From NCBI GenBank assembly GCA_021029095.1, contig JAJOHG010000096.1, forward strand, positions 41,656 through 105,655: DNA of 64,000 nt, written 5' to 3'. Shown piece after piece: positions 45,489-56,676 of this stretch (its first letter is position 1; each line of letters begins with the position of its first letter). The notes under the pieces were generated by a model that had not been told where the DNA came from, did not search any database, and saw nothing but the letters and a program-made list of their open reading frames with translations. The stretch is from Phellopilus nigrolimitatus (taxonomy: Eukaryota; Basidiomycota; Agaricomycetes; Hymenochaetales; Hymenochaetaceae). The position numbers and the translations under genes are program-made.

Positions 45489-47085
45489 AGACGGAGGCGA
45501 AGATGAAGATGAAGAGGGAGCGCACTCCCCTGCGCCCCCGCCACCCTGTGCTGCTACCGTACTGTTTCCTGCCCCTCCTACCCTCCCTACCTGTGTGTCT
45601 AGCTGTGTCTGTCTGTCTGTCTACGGGGGATGGATCGCCCTTTTTCTTTTCTTTTTCTTGTCTTTTCCTTTTCCTTTTCCTTTTCCTTTTCCTTTTCCTT
45701 TTCCTTTTCCTTTTCCTTCTTCGTTCCTCTTTCTTCCTATATCGAATCTCCGAAATCAAAGACCGTTTTGTCCGCTGTCGCTCGAACCGTGTGCCCCCTG
45801 TCTCTGTCCTCTGTCTCGTTCTTGGACCCCTCCCCTCCCCCCGTGCCTGCTTTCGCCCCCCGTTTTTTCTCCGTCTTGGTCAAACCCGTGTTGTGTGTCC
45901 CCGTGTCGCGTGCGGCGGTATACCCCGGCGGCGTGTGTTCTCTCCGCGTCTCCCGCTTCTGTGCCCCGTCCTATAATATTTGTTTGCTGCACGCCTCTCC
46001 CCCCTGTATATTCCTTTTTCGTTCCGCCCCGCCCCACCCTGTCCTCCGCCGGCCGTCGTCCCCGGCACCTGTTACACCAGCCGCGTCCCCCCTCCTCCGA
46101 AGCTGCCCATCGTGATTCCGCGGTTGCTCCTTTGGCGAGCCGGCGCGCCTGCGCCTAGACGGAAGAACGAAAAAGACGAAACGAGCGGGTGGCTGGGCAA
46201 CGAACAGGCCAGGCGAAAAAACGGACGGGCGAGTGAGCGATCGGGCCGCGTTCGCGTGGTCGGGCGTTCTGCGCTAGTGTGCCGCCTCTGATGCCTTCTG
46301 ACCTTTCTTGCTAGGGGCTCACGCAAAAAGAAATAGCGGAGGGCGAACGGGTGGGCGAGCTGCGCTGTGTCTCTCTTCGCATCGTATATCTATTTCTGTC
46401 CGACGGCGTCTCTGCGTCTGCGTCTTCATCGATCCGCTGTGTACACTCGCCCTTCCCGCACGATACGTACTTGTGCTTGCCCTTTCCGCATATTTATCTC
46501 GTTTGCTGTTCCGTCTTTGCTTTTCGCTTACGCCGTTCTCTGGTTGTCTTTTTCTTTTTCTTCCTCTTTCCCCCCTTTCGCGTTTTCGTGCTCTACCGTG
46601 ACTTACATACATATATACAGTGTGTTCTGCGCGCTGCTCTTTAAACATTTTGGGCTCGACGGCGTGTTCTTTCTGTTTTCTTCGTATCGTTTTTCTTCTT
46701 TTTTCTTCCTCGTTTTGTCTTCGTTATGTTTTGTCCGAGCTGGTATCGAATCGAATGAAGAAATGCATTGACGTGTTGGATGTGCGTGGTGTAGCAAATT
46801 GAAAAGGAATAACGAAAGGAGATTTTCGAACGAGTAAAATGTGCGATGTTATTTGCAGCCGGAAATAGCACAAGAAGCTAACGATACAGGAAAAGGAACA
46901 AGCAAATGAGCACGGCAGAGTGAGCTGTCCGAACAAATGCTGATGTCCAAAGATAGAGACGGGTAACGATGGAAAGTGAGACAAGAAGAAGAAAAATTGG
47001 GCGGTCCGAGACATGACATGCTGCTGCTGCAGATTATGTGCATGGAGGGGGGTATGATGCGGATGCCCAAGGACTGCGGGCGGGC
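45489..47085. other. Long pyrimidine-rich 3' and intergenic region
   Basis: 1.6 kb between convergent genes. It is T/C-rich on the plus strand almost throughout and contains a TTTTCC microsatellite. Several open frames exist only because of the skewed composition. No gene is called. Confidence 0.6.
45661..45719 (+). repeat. TTTTCC hexanucleotide microsatellite
   Basis: About nine consecutive TTTTCC units in the 3' region of the OPY2-like gene. Confidence 0.93.
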
Positions 47086-47741
47086 TCAGTCGTCGTAGAA
47101 GTTACGGATGTAGAACTCCTCGCTGACGCTGCCGTTGTCTGCGGAGTTCCCGTGGTCGACGAACACTGAAATCATAATTCGGCCGTTAGACATATTGTCG
47201 GAACGAGCCCCGAGGGAGAAGGGACTCACGCATGATCTCGTACTGCCCGTCGAGCGTCGTGGGCGTGTCCACGACGCAGCGCCCCTCGAAGAGCGAGAAG
47301 TTCGTCGCGAGCGGGTGGTCTGCGGCGCGCGGCGTCAGCTCAAACCGTCATTCGCGCGGAGGCGGATCTGGACTTACTCTCGCCGCCCGGGAGGTCGCCG
47401 CCCAGCACGAAGCCGTTGCGCGCAAGGAAGAGCGCGGTGTTCGGGAAGTGCTGCCCGGTGGGCAGGTCCTTCGTGCTCCTGCGTGAGAGAGCACGGTGTG
47501 AGCGGAAACAACATAAAGGGCGGGAGCGCGGGACGTACCACGAGACGTTGTGGTGCGTCGCTCCCCACCAGCGCGTGCTGAAGGCGGGGTAGGAGATTCC
47601 CGGGCTGGGCAGGATGTGCGGCCCCTGAGACGGGGGCGGCGGGGGCGGGGTAGGCGGCGCTGGGGCGACGGGCCCGGCGCGCGCAGAGCCTGCGAGCGCG
47701 AGAAGGGCGAGGAGCGCGGTGCTGGAGAGGGAGAACTTCAT
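47086..47741 (-). CDS. Small secreted protein of unknown function
   Basis: Four exons on the minus strand: 47741-47539, 47478-47378, 47319-47230 and 47165-47086, in phase, 157 residues. It begins with a signal peptide (MKFSLSSTALLALLALAGS-ARA), then a Pro-rich linker. The compact domain has WWGATHHNVSW, FPNTALFLARNGFVLGGDLP, FEGRCVVDTPTTLDGQYEIM and FVDHGNSADNGSVSEEFYI. The layout is reminiscent of fungal secreted beta-sandwich (Kre9/Knh1 N-terminal-like) proteins, but this is a weak resemblance. It has a single Cys in the mature part. Function not assigned. Confidence 0.78.
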
Positions 47742-49223
47742 GATGATGGGATGTGCGGGGAAGTTGGTGTTTGAGAAAGGATGAGGTATGGAGTGCGAGG
47801 TGATGCGCGAGGTTGGAGGTCAAGTTGCTGCAGAGTCTTTGCTCGAGGAGAGGGGTTTATATACCCGTCCCCCCTGCGGGCGTCTTCTTTGGGCACTATT
47901 GTGTGCTCGGGGTGCGTCATTACTGCAGGAAAGAGGAGCGAGGCTGCTTCTCCCGCAGAGCGGACGGAGGGCTGAGACTTGTCGCGCGCCAGCGGTGTCG
48001 TCAGCGCCTAACCCGTGCTTGCGCTCTTACGATTATGAGAGGGAGGCTCGGTGCTCTGGGCACTGGAATACAATAAGGAGGCTTCCATTCTGCGCTTTTG
48101 CGTGTCGGTTTGTCGTTTGTCGGTGGGGCGACGCGGAACGGTCTGGCTGGGTCTCGGATGGCGACTCGCCATCCGCGACACTTCGACTAGACACAACTCG
48201 CTCTCCAGAACACAGTCATTTAGGACCTCTACCCAGAGCATCCAGCAAAGTGAAAACAAGCCGTATGACCTCAGCCCAAGGTCTACCAACATTTGACTTC
48301 CAAGTATTTCGCGTCGAAGAGTTTTCACTAACCTGCGATAGCTTCGAAACGATGACTCACAATGATGATCGACGTGCACAGCCACTGAGCTTCTCCTGAC
48401 GATCACAAGCGTTGTGGCGCGAGTGTACAGACGTGACCTTGACAATTGCTCTGTTTAAAAATATCAGCCAGTCATACGCCTGAAACCGCTTCCAAGTACA
48501 TGCTTCCGTCTTTAGTATTACTTCAGCCTGCTTGCTTGGTAGGATATGACCTTCAACTGCCAGTAGTTGTATTAGATCTAATAAGGTAGTAAACCCACAA
48601 TCAATTGCGTGCATGTACGTCATACATAATGTTCTTGATAGGTTGGAGAACGAAGAACACCCAGCCGCCAAGCGAGCAACGTCTTACCTCGATCGGAGGA
48701 ATCAAAGCTGATGTATGATTGTCGGCTGCTGCTAACAGATCAGGCTTTCAGACAGCCTCGTTGTACTTCGCCACAAATTTCTTGCGACTTTTCAAAAGCG
48801 GGGAGTTTAAGAGTGAGGTGCTAGGGCGCATAGCTCAACTGAGTGCTAGAATGCAACCTTGAGGCTTGACGACTCGCTGCTTCGACTCAGGGAGAAGACC
48901 CCGGGGCGAGAGGACGTTCTGTCACCGCACATGCAAGGCGCGAACTGCATCGCGATAGTCTGAGAGGTCCCATCTGAGACAGTAACCCAATAAACAACAG
49001 CGAACTTAGATTATATTATTAATGTAGGCGCCACGAAGAACGAATCACCAAAGGCTCGTCTGTATCACCGCCATTTTTGAATAATGTATACATAGCAACA
49101 TTCCCCAGAATCTCTATCGCCACCGTCTGAGGAGAAACTACCATCCCGCAAGAGACTGTTAATTCGCGATTCGGCATGGCTCGGACATAAATCTTATCAA
49201 TTGCGAGATCGCAAGCGCTCCCA
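47742..49223. other. Intergenic region
   Basis: 1.48 kb. The left part is the promoter of the minus-strand secreted protein. From about 49035 the sequence belongs to the duplicated unit behind small peptide copy 3. A tRNA-like A box/B box pair near 48828-48880 lacks a cloverleaf. No other gene was seen. Confidence 0.5.
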
Positions 49224-49490
49224 TCAACCAATAGTCACAGGCCCAGGGATGCAGCAGCCGCTTTCACCGGGGAGACACAAGTGCTCGCAGGAAGGGTCGG
49301 TCGCTGGGGTGGCACGGGCCTGGACCGTGACGGCGAAAAGGAGGGCGGCGCAGAGCGCGGAGGCGGACATGGAGAAGAACTTCATGTTGTGTAGGAGTCG
49401 CTGGTGTCTGCAGGCGATGGAGAAATTTAGGCCATTGAGCAGGCCTTTATAGCGTTCATAGACGCAGAGGCAGCAGGCCGCCAAAAGGTG
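49035..49490 (-). repeat. Segmental duplication unit around small peptide copy 3 (partner at about 22560-23045)
   Basis: Inverted relative to the copy at 22.6 kb. Upstream (CTCTGCGTCTATGAACGC) and downstream segments both match in order. Limits are approximate. Confidence 0.65.
49224..49385 (-). CDS. Small secreted cysteine-rich peptide, copy 3
   Basis: 53-residue open frame on the minus strand. Signal peptide MKFFSMSASALCAALLFAVT, then C-E-H-L-C-L-P-G-E-S-G-C-C-I-P-G-P, nearly the copy 1 motif; the tail TIG also matches the PTTIG of copy 1. Its promoter matches that of copy 2, including a TATAAAGGCC box about 60 bases upstream of the start. Both the coding motif and the flanks are conserved, so the copies arose by duplication of the whole gene. 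Function unknown. Confidence 0.75.
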   Translation of the reverse strand: MKFFSMSASALCAALLFAVTVQARATPATDPSCEHLCLPGESGCCIPGPVTIG

Positions 49491-49914
49491 AAAATGGAGA
49501 AATGATCTTGAAACTGATGTGTTGCGCAGCCTTGTGCAGTAATGAGGGGTATGTAAGTACATTTAGAATAAAAACTTACGATCGGCTATTTACCGCTCGT
49601 AAACGCGCATTCGGCACAGAGCTTCCGACAAGCGAGCCGTTCTCCCTTACGCATGCTTCATCGCAATTGCACGCGTCGTCGCGCTTATTTCTCGTGTCCG
49701 CTGGCCGCGTAGTGCCTGATCTTAACTGGAGACCCGGCGCTCACATTATAATGCAAGTGCAGCAGAGTTGGCGTATGACCGTTGAGTACATCTTCGTTCC
49801 CAGAAAAGGTTGGAGGACGAAGGACACGCATGGGTGTCCCACCTCAATCGGACTCAAGGAACAAAGCTGAAGTATGGCTATCATATTACATAATAGATGT
49901 TGCGATGCAAAATC
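49386..49914. other. Upstream region of small peptide copy 3
   Basis: 529 bases holding the copy 3 promoter (proximal ~100 bases), then sequence with no recognised feature up to the CSC1-like fragment. Confidence 0.5.
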
Positions 49915-50205
49915 AACTGCGGGCAGCCGGTGATATCTCGAGTGGGCAGGTACGGGACCTGCACGGACTCGAGCACGCCGCGGACGCCCTCGTCGGAGTG
50001 GTACCTGTGCGGGACGCGCAGCACCATGAGCGCGCGCGCATAGAACGCCTGCATGTACTCGGGCGAGCGGAATCACCTGTGGTGCAGCGCCGCCAGTTGA
50101 TCCAGACGGAGAAGACGTACGTCGCGGAAGCATGGAGAACATGTCGCCTGCGGTGGGCGCGACGTTCTTGAGGTTGTAGACAACGTTGGCGGGGAGCAGG
50201 GATGT
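49915..50205 (-). pseudogene. Fragment of a CSC1/DUF221 (TMEM63-type) channel gene
   Basis: Across three frames the minus strand encodes pieces typical of basidiomycete CSC1-like proteins: NVVYNLKNVAPTAGDMFSML, then YVFSVWINWR, then FRSPEYMQAFYARALMVLRV followed by PHRYHSDEGVRGVLESVQVP. The order is right but segments between them are missing and frames change. There are no flanking exons for the 9-11 membrane spans of the full protein. It is best read as a decayed remnant. Working members are calcium-permeable osmosensitive channels. Confidence 0.7.
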
Positions 50206-50673
50206 ACGTAAGCAAAGATGTTGCACAAGTTCGGTAGACAAGCATACGTCATAGCTCCCTTACAAACTCGCATAACCAACCACATTTGCGTGTCTCATAT
50301 CTCAGCAGCTATTGCAGCTACTCATGTGAAACCACTACTATTAGAAAGAAGGATGTTAGGGCTTTTTTTTAAATTCAATACATGACTTGTATATATTGCC
50401 ACTTATTTGTAGCAGGGTAGCAAAAATGGCAAAAATAGCAGAATCTCAGGCCTCATTGCAATCCACCCATTGCACAACTCACCATATAAAGTATACCATT
50501 CAAAAGCTCAAGGTCAGAGCTTTACAGTTTTTTAAAATAGACTTGAAGTAGTTGGATAATACAGTAGCATAATGGATGCAAAAGTGCTACTTGATGAACA
50601 TCACGAATGGTAGGTTAACGCATTGGACTGATTTCTTGGTCTTGTCGTCTCGAGCATACCTAAGTAAATCATC
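50206..50673. other. Intergenic region
   Basis: 468 bases of AT-rich sequence downstream of the minus-strand MFS gene. Nothing was recognised. Confidence 0.5.
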
Positions 50674-53386
50674 TCACAGAGTGAAACGGAAGTCGGGGCT
50701 TCTGTCTCCAATTGGAGCCCGTGTCTTCCCAGCGTCCCAAAGCTCTTGATACTTTTTGATGTTTCCTTGACGTCTTCCCTCCGCTCGCGCTTTGTTCTCC
50801 CATATACAATATAATCTGTGTTTAAAACCATAGTCAGAGAAGCGCCAGGACTTGTGACTATAGGACGTACACATTAGCCGCGACAAAAACCCAGCTCAAG
50901 CAGACGAACGAAAGGACGATGGTGTGTCCGCGGATGTACCGAGGTGCTTGATCTGCAGAAGACCATAAGGTAGGAAAGAACCGTCAGATGCATTCACGGG
51001 AGGGGAGAATGATGTTTTCACCTGCCGTATAAGCGAATGTTGCGATAAACCCTCTAAATATGCACTCAGAAGAATACTTCATATTGTTAATCGAACGCAA
51101 AGAATCTCACCCAGTGTTTGCGATCATCAACTGCAGCGCACTGCAAAAACGATTAATCAGATTGAAGAACGCACGAGGACATGTGTGTTTTACATTGCGG
51201 TCGCCTTCTTGTAATGTCCGCTTGAATTGTTCGGAAGAATCGACAGAATGCAGGGCCCAGAAGGATACCTGAGTGATGGAAAATAAATCGGAATAAAATG
51301 AAACCCGAGAAATGACATACACTCCTGCAGCCATAAGGAAGACAGCTGCGTAGCGACCATTATTCGTCTCCGCTTTGATCGCCAGAACATAGCCTTTGAT
51401 TACAAATAAGCAGAAAGAAAAGGAGCTAATCGGTAAAACGTTATCAAGTACCAGCTATGGCCAAAGGCAGACATATCAGAATAAAGGGACCGCGCCATTT
51501 CAGACGATCAGCAAGGATGGCGACCAGAACTGCACACGATAAATAAATAGGTACAAGATAATGGCAGGGACGCTACCTGTAAGAACAGCCGCGGGAACGT
51601 ATGGGGGCACGGTGTGCAATTGTGCAGCACCTCCAGAGAATCCCAGTCCGGATATTATTGTCGGTCTGAAAGGCATCAAATTAGTACTAGGTAAGTACGC
51701 TAAGGTCCTTGTCTGAATGAGGCTTACAGAAAAAGGGAGTAGGAGTACAGGCTGACTATGAACCCCTTCAAAAATCAGAGTCTCGGATCAATATAATGAG
51801 TGATAGAGACTGTAAAGGTGCCTTTACCAAATAGGATATACCAGTGAGCCAAACCTGAATGTCCACGCAACCTTCGCCCTTGTCAGTTCTCTACTTGGCT
51901 AGGTAAATTATAAACCATACCTCGGATAACCTCGCCCCACTCAAATTGCTCTTCTTCCTGGTTGACAATCTGCCGGCCTGGGCGGACGAATGTCATTTGC
52001 CTGACCTCCTGGTTTCCATCTTTCTCTCGCTGGATCTCCTGCACTACCTCTGACAGAGGCACTTCCGAGGCTGTTGCAATATCAGAGCGGAATCGGCGTA
52101 CTTGCGAAAGAGAAAAGTTAGTAAAAGTCAAACAACGATGAGACTCAAATAGACCACTAACATGCAAAGGCTTTCTCCTCCGCAGATAGAAATTTTGCGG
52201 ACGGAATATCAGCTGGGAGAAGTATTGCTGCGACAACTCCGATCAGGATGGTGGCAATTCCCTCGAGTATGAAAATCCACCGCCATCCTGGGATACCGCC
52301 CACGCCGTCCATCTTGAGTATTGCGGTTGCGAGTAAACCTTAGGGAACCAAGTCATTACTGTCCATCATTTATCTTGGACATTGCAACTTAAGATACCTC
52401 CAAACGCTCCAGACAGCGACGCTAAATACAGTCTCCTTCAAAAATGTGATACGCAGGAGTCAAGCAAATACTCACCAGAAACAGAGAAGACACCGACTCT
52501 GAGGTCTCGTTTAAAACAGAACTTGAAATATATGACTCATATACTCACCTGAACTGAAGCTCGTGCCTTTTGTAAATGGTACTCAGGTATAAGATCTGAC
52601 AAGGGCTGATAGGACTAGTGTGAATAATCACGAGTAGATTATCACTCACGATTCCAGGAAGAAGACCGCCTCGCACAAACCCAAAATAAATCGAATAGCC
52701 AAGTAATCCGCTAGGGGTTTGAACGAAGCCGCTAAGGGTGGTCACTAAACCCCACGCAGCTGCCATGAACGGAAGCCAGCGGTTAGGTTTCATTTTTTTC
52801 AGAATCCAGTTCGAAGCTGCGGAACGATTTCATATATGAGTATATTATGCGTATGACACAAAAGACTTACGCAAATCAGCTAAAATATAGCTTTGAAGAC
52901 GATCAGTAAGGGAGGACATTATTTTCCCTGATACACGTACAAAACATAGAACACTGATGATGATGGTAAGTTAAGTCATCGTACTCTGAGCGTTCACAAA
53001 TACATACCTGCGAGCGCTGTATTGAACTGATTGCCATGCAAGTGAATGTCCGTCTCAAGTCCAGCAATCCTGAAAATGTATCATTCAGCTATAGAAAGGG
53101 AAGGTCCAGAATCATAAGGCTCGCACCGTGCATTGCCTACGTTGGTCCTGTCGATGAAGCTTGCTAACCATAACTATAGAAAAGGTACAAAGTAAGACAT
53201 CTAGCATAACGTTAGTGAGGAAATTAAGACCCATACTAAAGCCAACGGGGGTAGTACATGGAGGTCGAACTTCAAGAGCACCCTTTTCGTCATACGGCTA
53301 TATTCTATGGAGGTCTCATCGTCGGTTGCTTGCAGGCTCTCGACAGTCGAGAGGTCGAGCTCGTTCTTTTGCGGGGAACTGGTCAT
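50674..53386 (-). CDS. MFS permease, allantoate/anion:cation symporter (Dal5-like) family
   Basis: About 14 short exons on the minus strand, from MTSSPQKNELDLSTVESLQ (53386) to DRSPDFRFTL (stop 50674). Conserved family text: LASFIDRTNVGNARIAGLET, ILADLPSNWILKKMKP, AAAWGLVTTLSGFVQT, ILYLSTIYKRHELQFR, GGIPGWRWIFILEGIATILI, ADIPSAKFLSAEEKAFALRR, and NTGGFIATFAYTADQAPRYI. The C-terminal cytoplasmic WENKARAEGRR segment is also typical. Members import small organic anions such as allantoate, nicotinate, pantothenate or biotin; the substrate cannot be told here. Between about 52673 and 52708 the reading frame differs from the conserved LAIRFILGLCEGGLLPG motif by an extra G followed by a missing G. 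The frame stays open but about 12 residues are altered (LGYSIYFGFVRGG). Confidence 0.88.
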
Positions 53387-55319
53387 GGCAGATCCAGTAG
53401 CTAGAGTGGGAGGGGAGGTTAATAACGTATATGCTGTCCTAACCTGTATATTCAAATGTATACAGCACGCGAAGCTGTTCGTTAAGCAACCCATTCTTCG
53501 TAAGCCATATTAAATTCTCCATAGTCACACCCTTGGATGGGACATATTTCTGCGAGCCGATGTCCATAAGTTTGGAGCTGCGTGTCATGCGCTCGAGAGA
53601 TCGTTTTTTTGTGCCACTATCTTGTGGATGAATCCGGAGAACACCAGATATCCTTCAGACTTGAATAGGACACCAAGAATAGCAGACAGCGACCATCCTA
53701 TTCATAGACGGAGGTTCATTCTATAACGGCTCCCGGATTCATACAATTCAATCCCGCGCGGCAGAGCGTTGAGTTGTTTATAGATTCCCAGAGTAGACTG
53801 AGGGAGCCTGGCATTGATGTTGGTCTTCTAGCTAGAGTTCGCACACTTATGTGAAGACAGACTCAGAGTGAGCTCGGTGCCTCAAGCTATATGCGACCAT
53901 AGGGTGCTGAGTCTATAAGTAGTCGATGTATTTTTGTGCAACTTCTGAAGAACTTAAAAGTGTGAGTTAACGATCAGTTCATTTTTCCCTAAGCAGAGGT
54001 GTGGCTAACCTTTGAAGAAATACAACATAGCGTGTTTTCAAGGAGTCGCATGCATCAACTGTGCTGTCCTTTGCACTTGCAAACGAGCTAGAAATAGGTT
54101 TCACCTAAACATAAATAAATAAATAGACTGATCTATTGAATTAGGACACCGATGTACAAGCACAACGGCTCTTGTTCTTACTCTTATGGGATTAGCTACA
54201 CTTCAAAGAACTTAACGGGTTTCGTGTCCGCAGGCGGGACTTTTTCCTCCGCGTCCTTTCCGAACGTACACGTTTCTCTTCCAAGTCACCGGCAGATGAA
54301 CGCGAGATTACAATGTGCTCCGGATGTTTTGCGGAAGCCAACGTCTTGCTTATTTCTATCGCACTCGCACAGTTATCTTGAGCCGAGTCATTGGAGGAGT
54401 TTCCTTGATGTGCTACGCAAGGGCGAAAACCTTGTGGTGAGACCGAAGTCGAACGGACAGTAAGAAATGGGCGAGTATGATAATGGTAAAATGGATTTTG
54501 AATTTTCGCACCGTTTAGAATAGGAATGCGCTAGAGAAAGACAGGCGCATCCAATCCAAGCGATTTAGAATCCTTAGCCAAACGTTTGATTTTGACTTTT
54601 TTGATAGCAAGGCCTAGACCAACTAAAGGATTTCTTGTAAAAGGGACAATCAATCAAATCAAATCAAAAATCCTTAGAGCATAGGGGAGAGCTGGGACAA
54701 CAGTTCAGCGCAGGTCTGCGCTGGTTGCTGGCTGTGTTCCCGTTTTCGAATCCCTGACTTAGACAGAGCACGAAAGCAAACGTATTAAAGCTTCCGTTCA
54801 GTTTTCGGAAATTCATGTGAGGTGAATTCACGATTGCTCCTTCATATTCGCGAAATTGACTGGTAAAAAATCTGACCTCCCTCATGGTAGCAGAAGTCAA
54901 TGCACTCACTTACCTTTAAGATCACTAGAACGTGGGGGGCGGTCGAATTGCGCAAGGAGATACCAACAAATGACGACACGGCAATCGTTCAGATCGGACT
55001 CGGAGAATAAAACGCAACGGGAAGCAAAACCAAGCGCTGTTTTGTAAGTCCTCGCTATTCTCCATTTTCTCCTCTGGGCGGTCAACGTGTGTGCCTCTCG
55101 GCAAGCTCGTTAACGACAAGATCAAGCTTTTGCTTGTTTATCAGGCGCCGTTGCCGTTACCGGGACAGTTCAACGACGGGCGCGACTCGCGTCGCAGATC
55201 TAGCATCTGGTTCCCACACTCATTTCATCTTCTGCTCCACCATCATACGACGTCGACGACCTCTTGCTCAACAACGACGAGCCTTGCTGCTCAGCCACTC
55301 TTTTAGAACGCTCCCTACG
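53387..55319. other. Intergenic region, no gene recognised
   Basis: 1.9 kb upstream of two divergent genes. It includes short simple repeats (AAATAAATAAATA at about 54107, CAATCAAATCAAATC at about 54650). A 103-codon open frame at 54152-54463 has no recognisable family, so it is not called. Confidence 0.5.
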
Positions 55320-56676
55320 ATGCGTCGCTCAGCTGGAAATGCGGGCCGCCTCCTCACAATCGTTCCACTTGTCTTTGTGATTACACTCTCTTTCGTTTTG
55401 CTCGCAGAAGGTTCCTCGTCCCCGCAGATCGCCGTGCGCCATTCGCGCCAGCTCGCCTCCAGGCTCGCCCTTGTTGCCCGCCAGGGCGACGACAATGGTG
55501 ATGATGATATTTTCGGAGATGGCTTCGGTAGTACCACTTCAACTACTTCGTCGACGAGCTCGAGTACCCCTAAGGCATCGTCAAGCTCCAGTTCGGTTTC
55601 TACCTCGGTTTCTACTTCTGCTTCGCACTCCCCGACCTCTTCCAGCAGTTCGTTCAGTAGCTCCTCGACATCGACATCGACGTTCTCTGCGAGCAAATCA
55701 TCCACTTTTACGTCTGCGACCCCGAGTTCTACTAGCACTTCCCGTACTCCAACCACTAGCCAAACGCCATCGGAAATTTCGACCTCATCTTCATCGTCGA
55801 CGAGTACTTCATCTACGACGTCGTCTACTTCACAGATCTCGTGCGTATCGAGTCTTGCAAGATATATATCAATAATACTGATGCACTTCTAGGACAAGCA
55901 GTTCGTCATCTTCGTCGACGCCGGCAAACACTCAGTTGATAGCTAGTACTCCCCTTTCGACCTACATCTCCGACAACAACGCTTGTCATCGCCACGAACA
56001 TTGGCAGCGCGTCGACGAGCTCTACAGACAGCTCTACAGACAGCTCTACAGACAGCCCTGCAACGGAAACTAGTTCAGAAGCCTTGAGCAGCAGTGGGGC
56101 TAAGCAAAACAGTTTCCTAAAGAACACCGGCGCCGTAGCTGCAACCTTTTCGATTATTGGCATCGTCATTGTTGGTGCGCTTTCTGCGGCAGTCGTTATA
56201 CTGCGCAAGAAACGCCGCACGAAGAACACGACATTTTCAATACCGAGTACAAGGATTATACGGCTGGTGGTCATGGAGGGCGCGGCGACAGCGGGGAATA
56301 CATTGCCTCTGATATGGGTGGTCTATCCGCGAGCGGCCCTGAGCTCGCAAGCTCCCAACCAGTCGAGGTTAATTATAACCATGGTGATTATGTCGATTAT
56401 GGTTATGGCTTGCCGCCCATGGCAGAGTCAAACCGAAATTCGGCTGTCAGTAACCACGCAGGAAGAGGCGCATTCCGGGTGGCGGAAGCACCCAAGTCTC
56501 GCATGCAGGGTTCCGGTTTGCGTAATGAGACCGCGTGGACCTCTGAAGCCGCCTATGGAGAACCTGCCGTTGATGACGGCCAGTCAATCTATGTCGTACC
56601 GTCCGTGCTCCAGCGTCAAAGCTCTTACTATGCGTCGCAGCAACAGATGCCGGGGTACGTCGGTACTGCGCATTGA
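55320..56676 (+). CDS. Single-pass membrane protein with Ser/Thr-rich ectodomain (cell-wall sensor-like), frame uncertain
   Basis: Exon 1 (55320-55840) starts with a signal peptide (RLLTIVPLVFVITLSFVLLA) and runs into a long Ser/Thr-rich region. Exon 2 (from 55893) continues with Ser/Thr (including three STDS repeats). It then enters one membrane span (VAATFSIIGIVIVGALSAAV) followed by RKKRR and a cytoplasmic tail (YNHGDYVDYGYGLPPMAESN ... MPGYVGTAH). The layout resembles fungal wall-stress sensors and mucin-like anchors, but no Cys-rich head domain is present. The continuous model needs one extra base removed near 55963 and one T added in the T run at 56234-56237. A 73-nt intron with a weak donor could explain the first, and the frame without the second change also stays open to 56686. 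So the exact protein is unsure. Confidence 0.65.

Noticed and set aside
45600..46840. Several open frames in the pyrimidine-rich region after the OPY2-like gene
   Set aside because: Phe/Leu/Ser-rich on one strand and Arg/Lys-rich on the other, as expected from T/C bias.
48815..48890. tRNA-like sequence with A box and B box resemblance
   Set aside because: TAGCTCAACTG and GCTTCGACTC resemble tRNA promoter boxes, but no acceptor stem or anticodon arm can be folded.
54152..54463. 103-codon open frame
   Set aside because: No signal peptide, family motif or splice context; isolated in an otherwise empty region.
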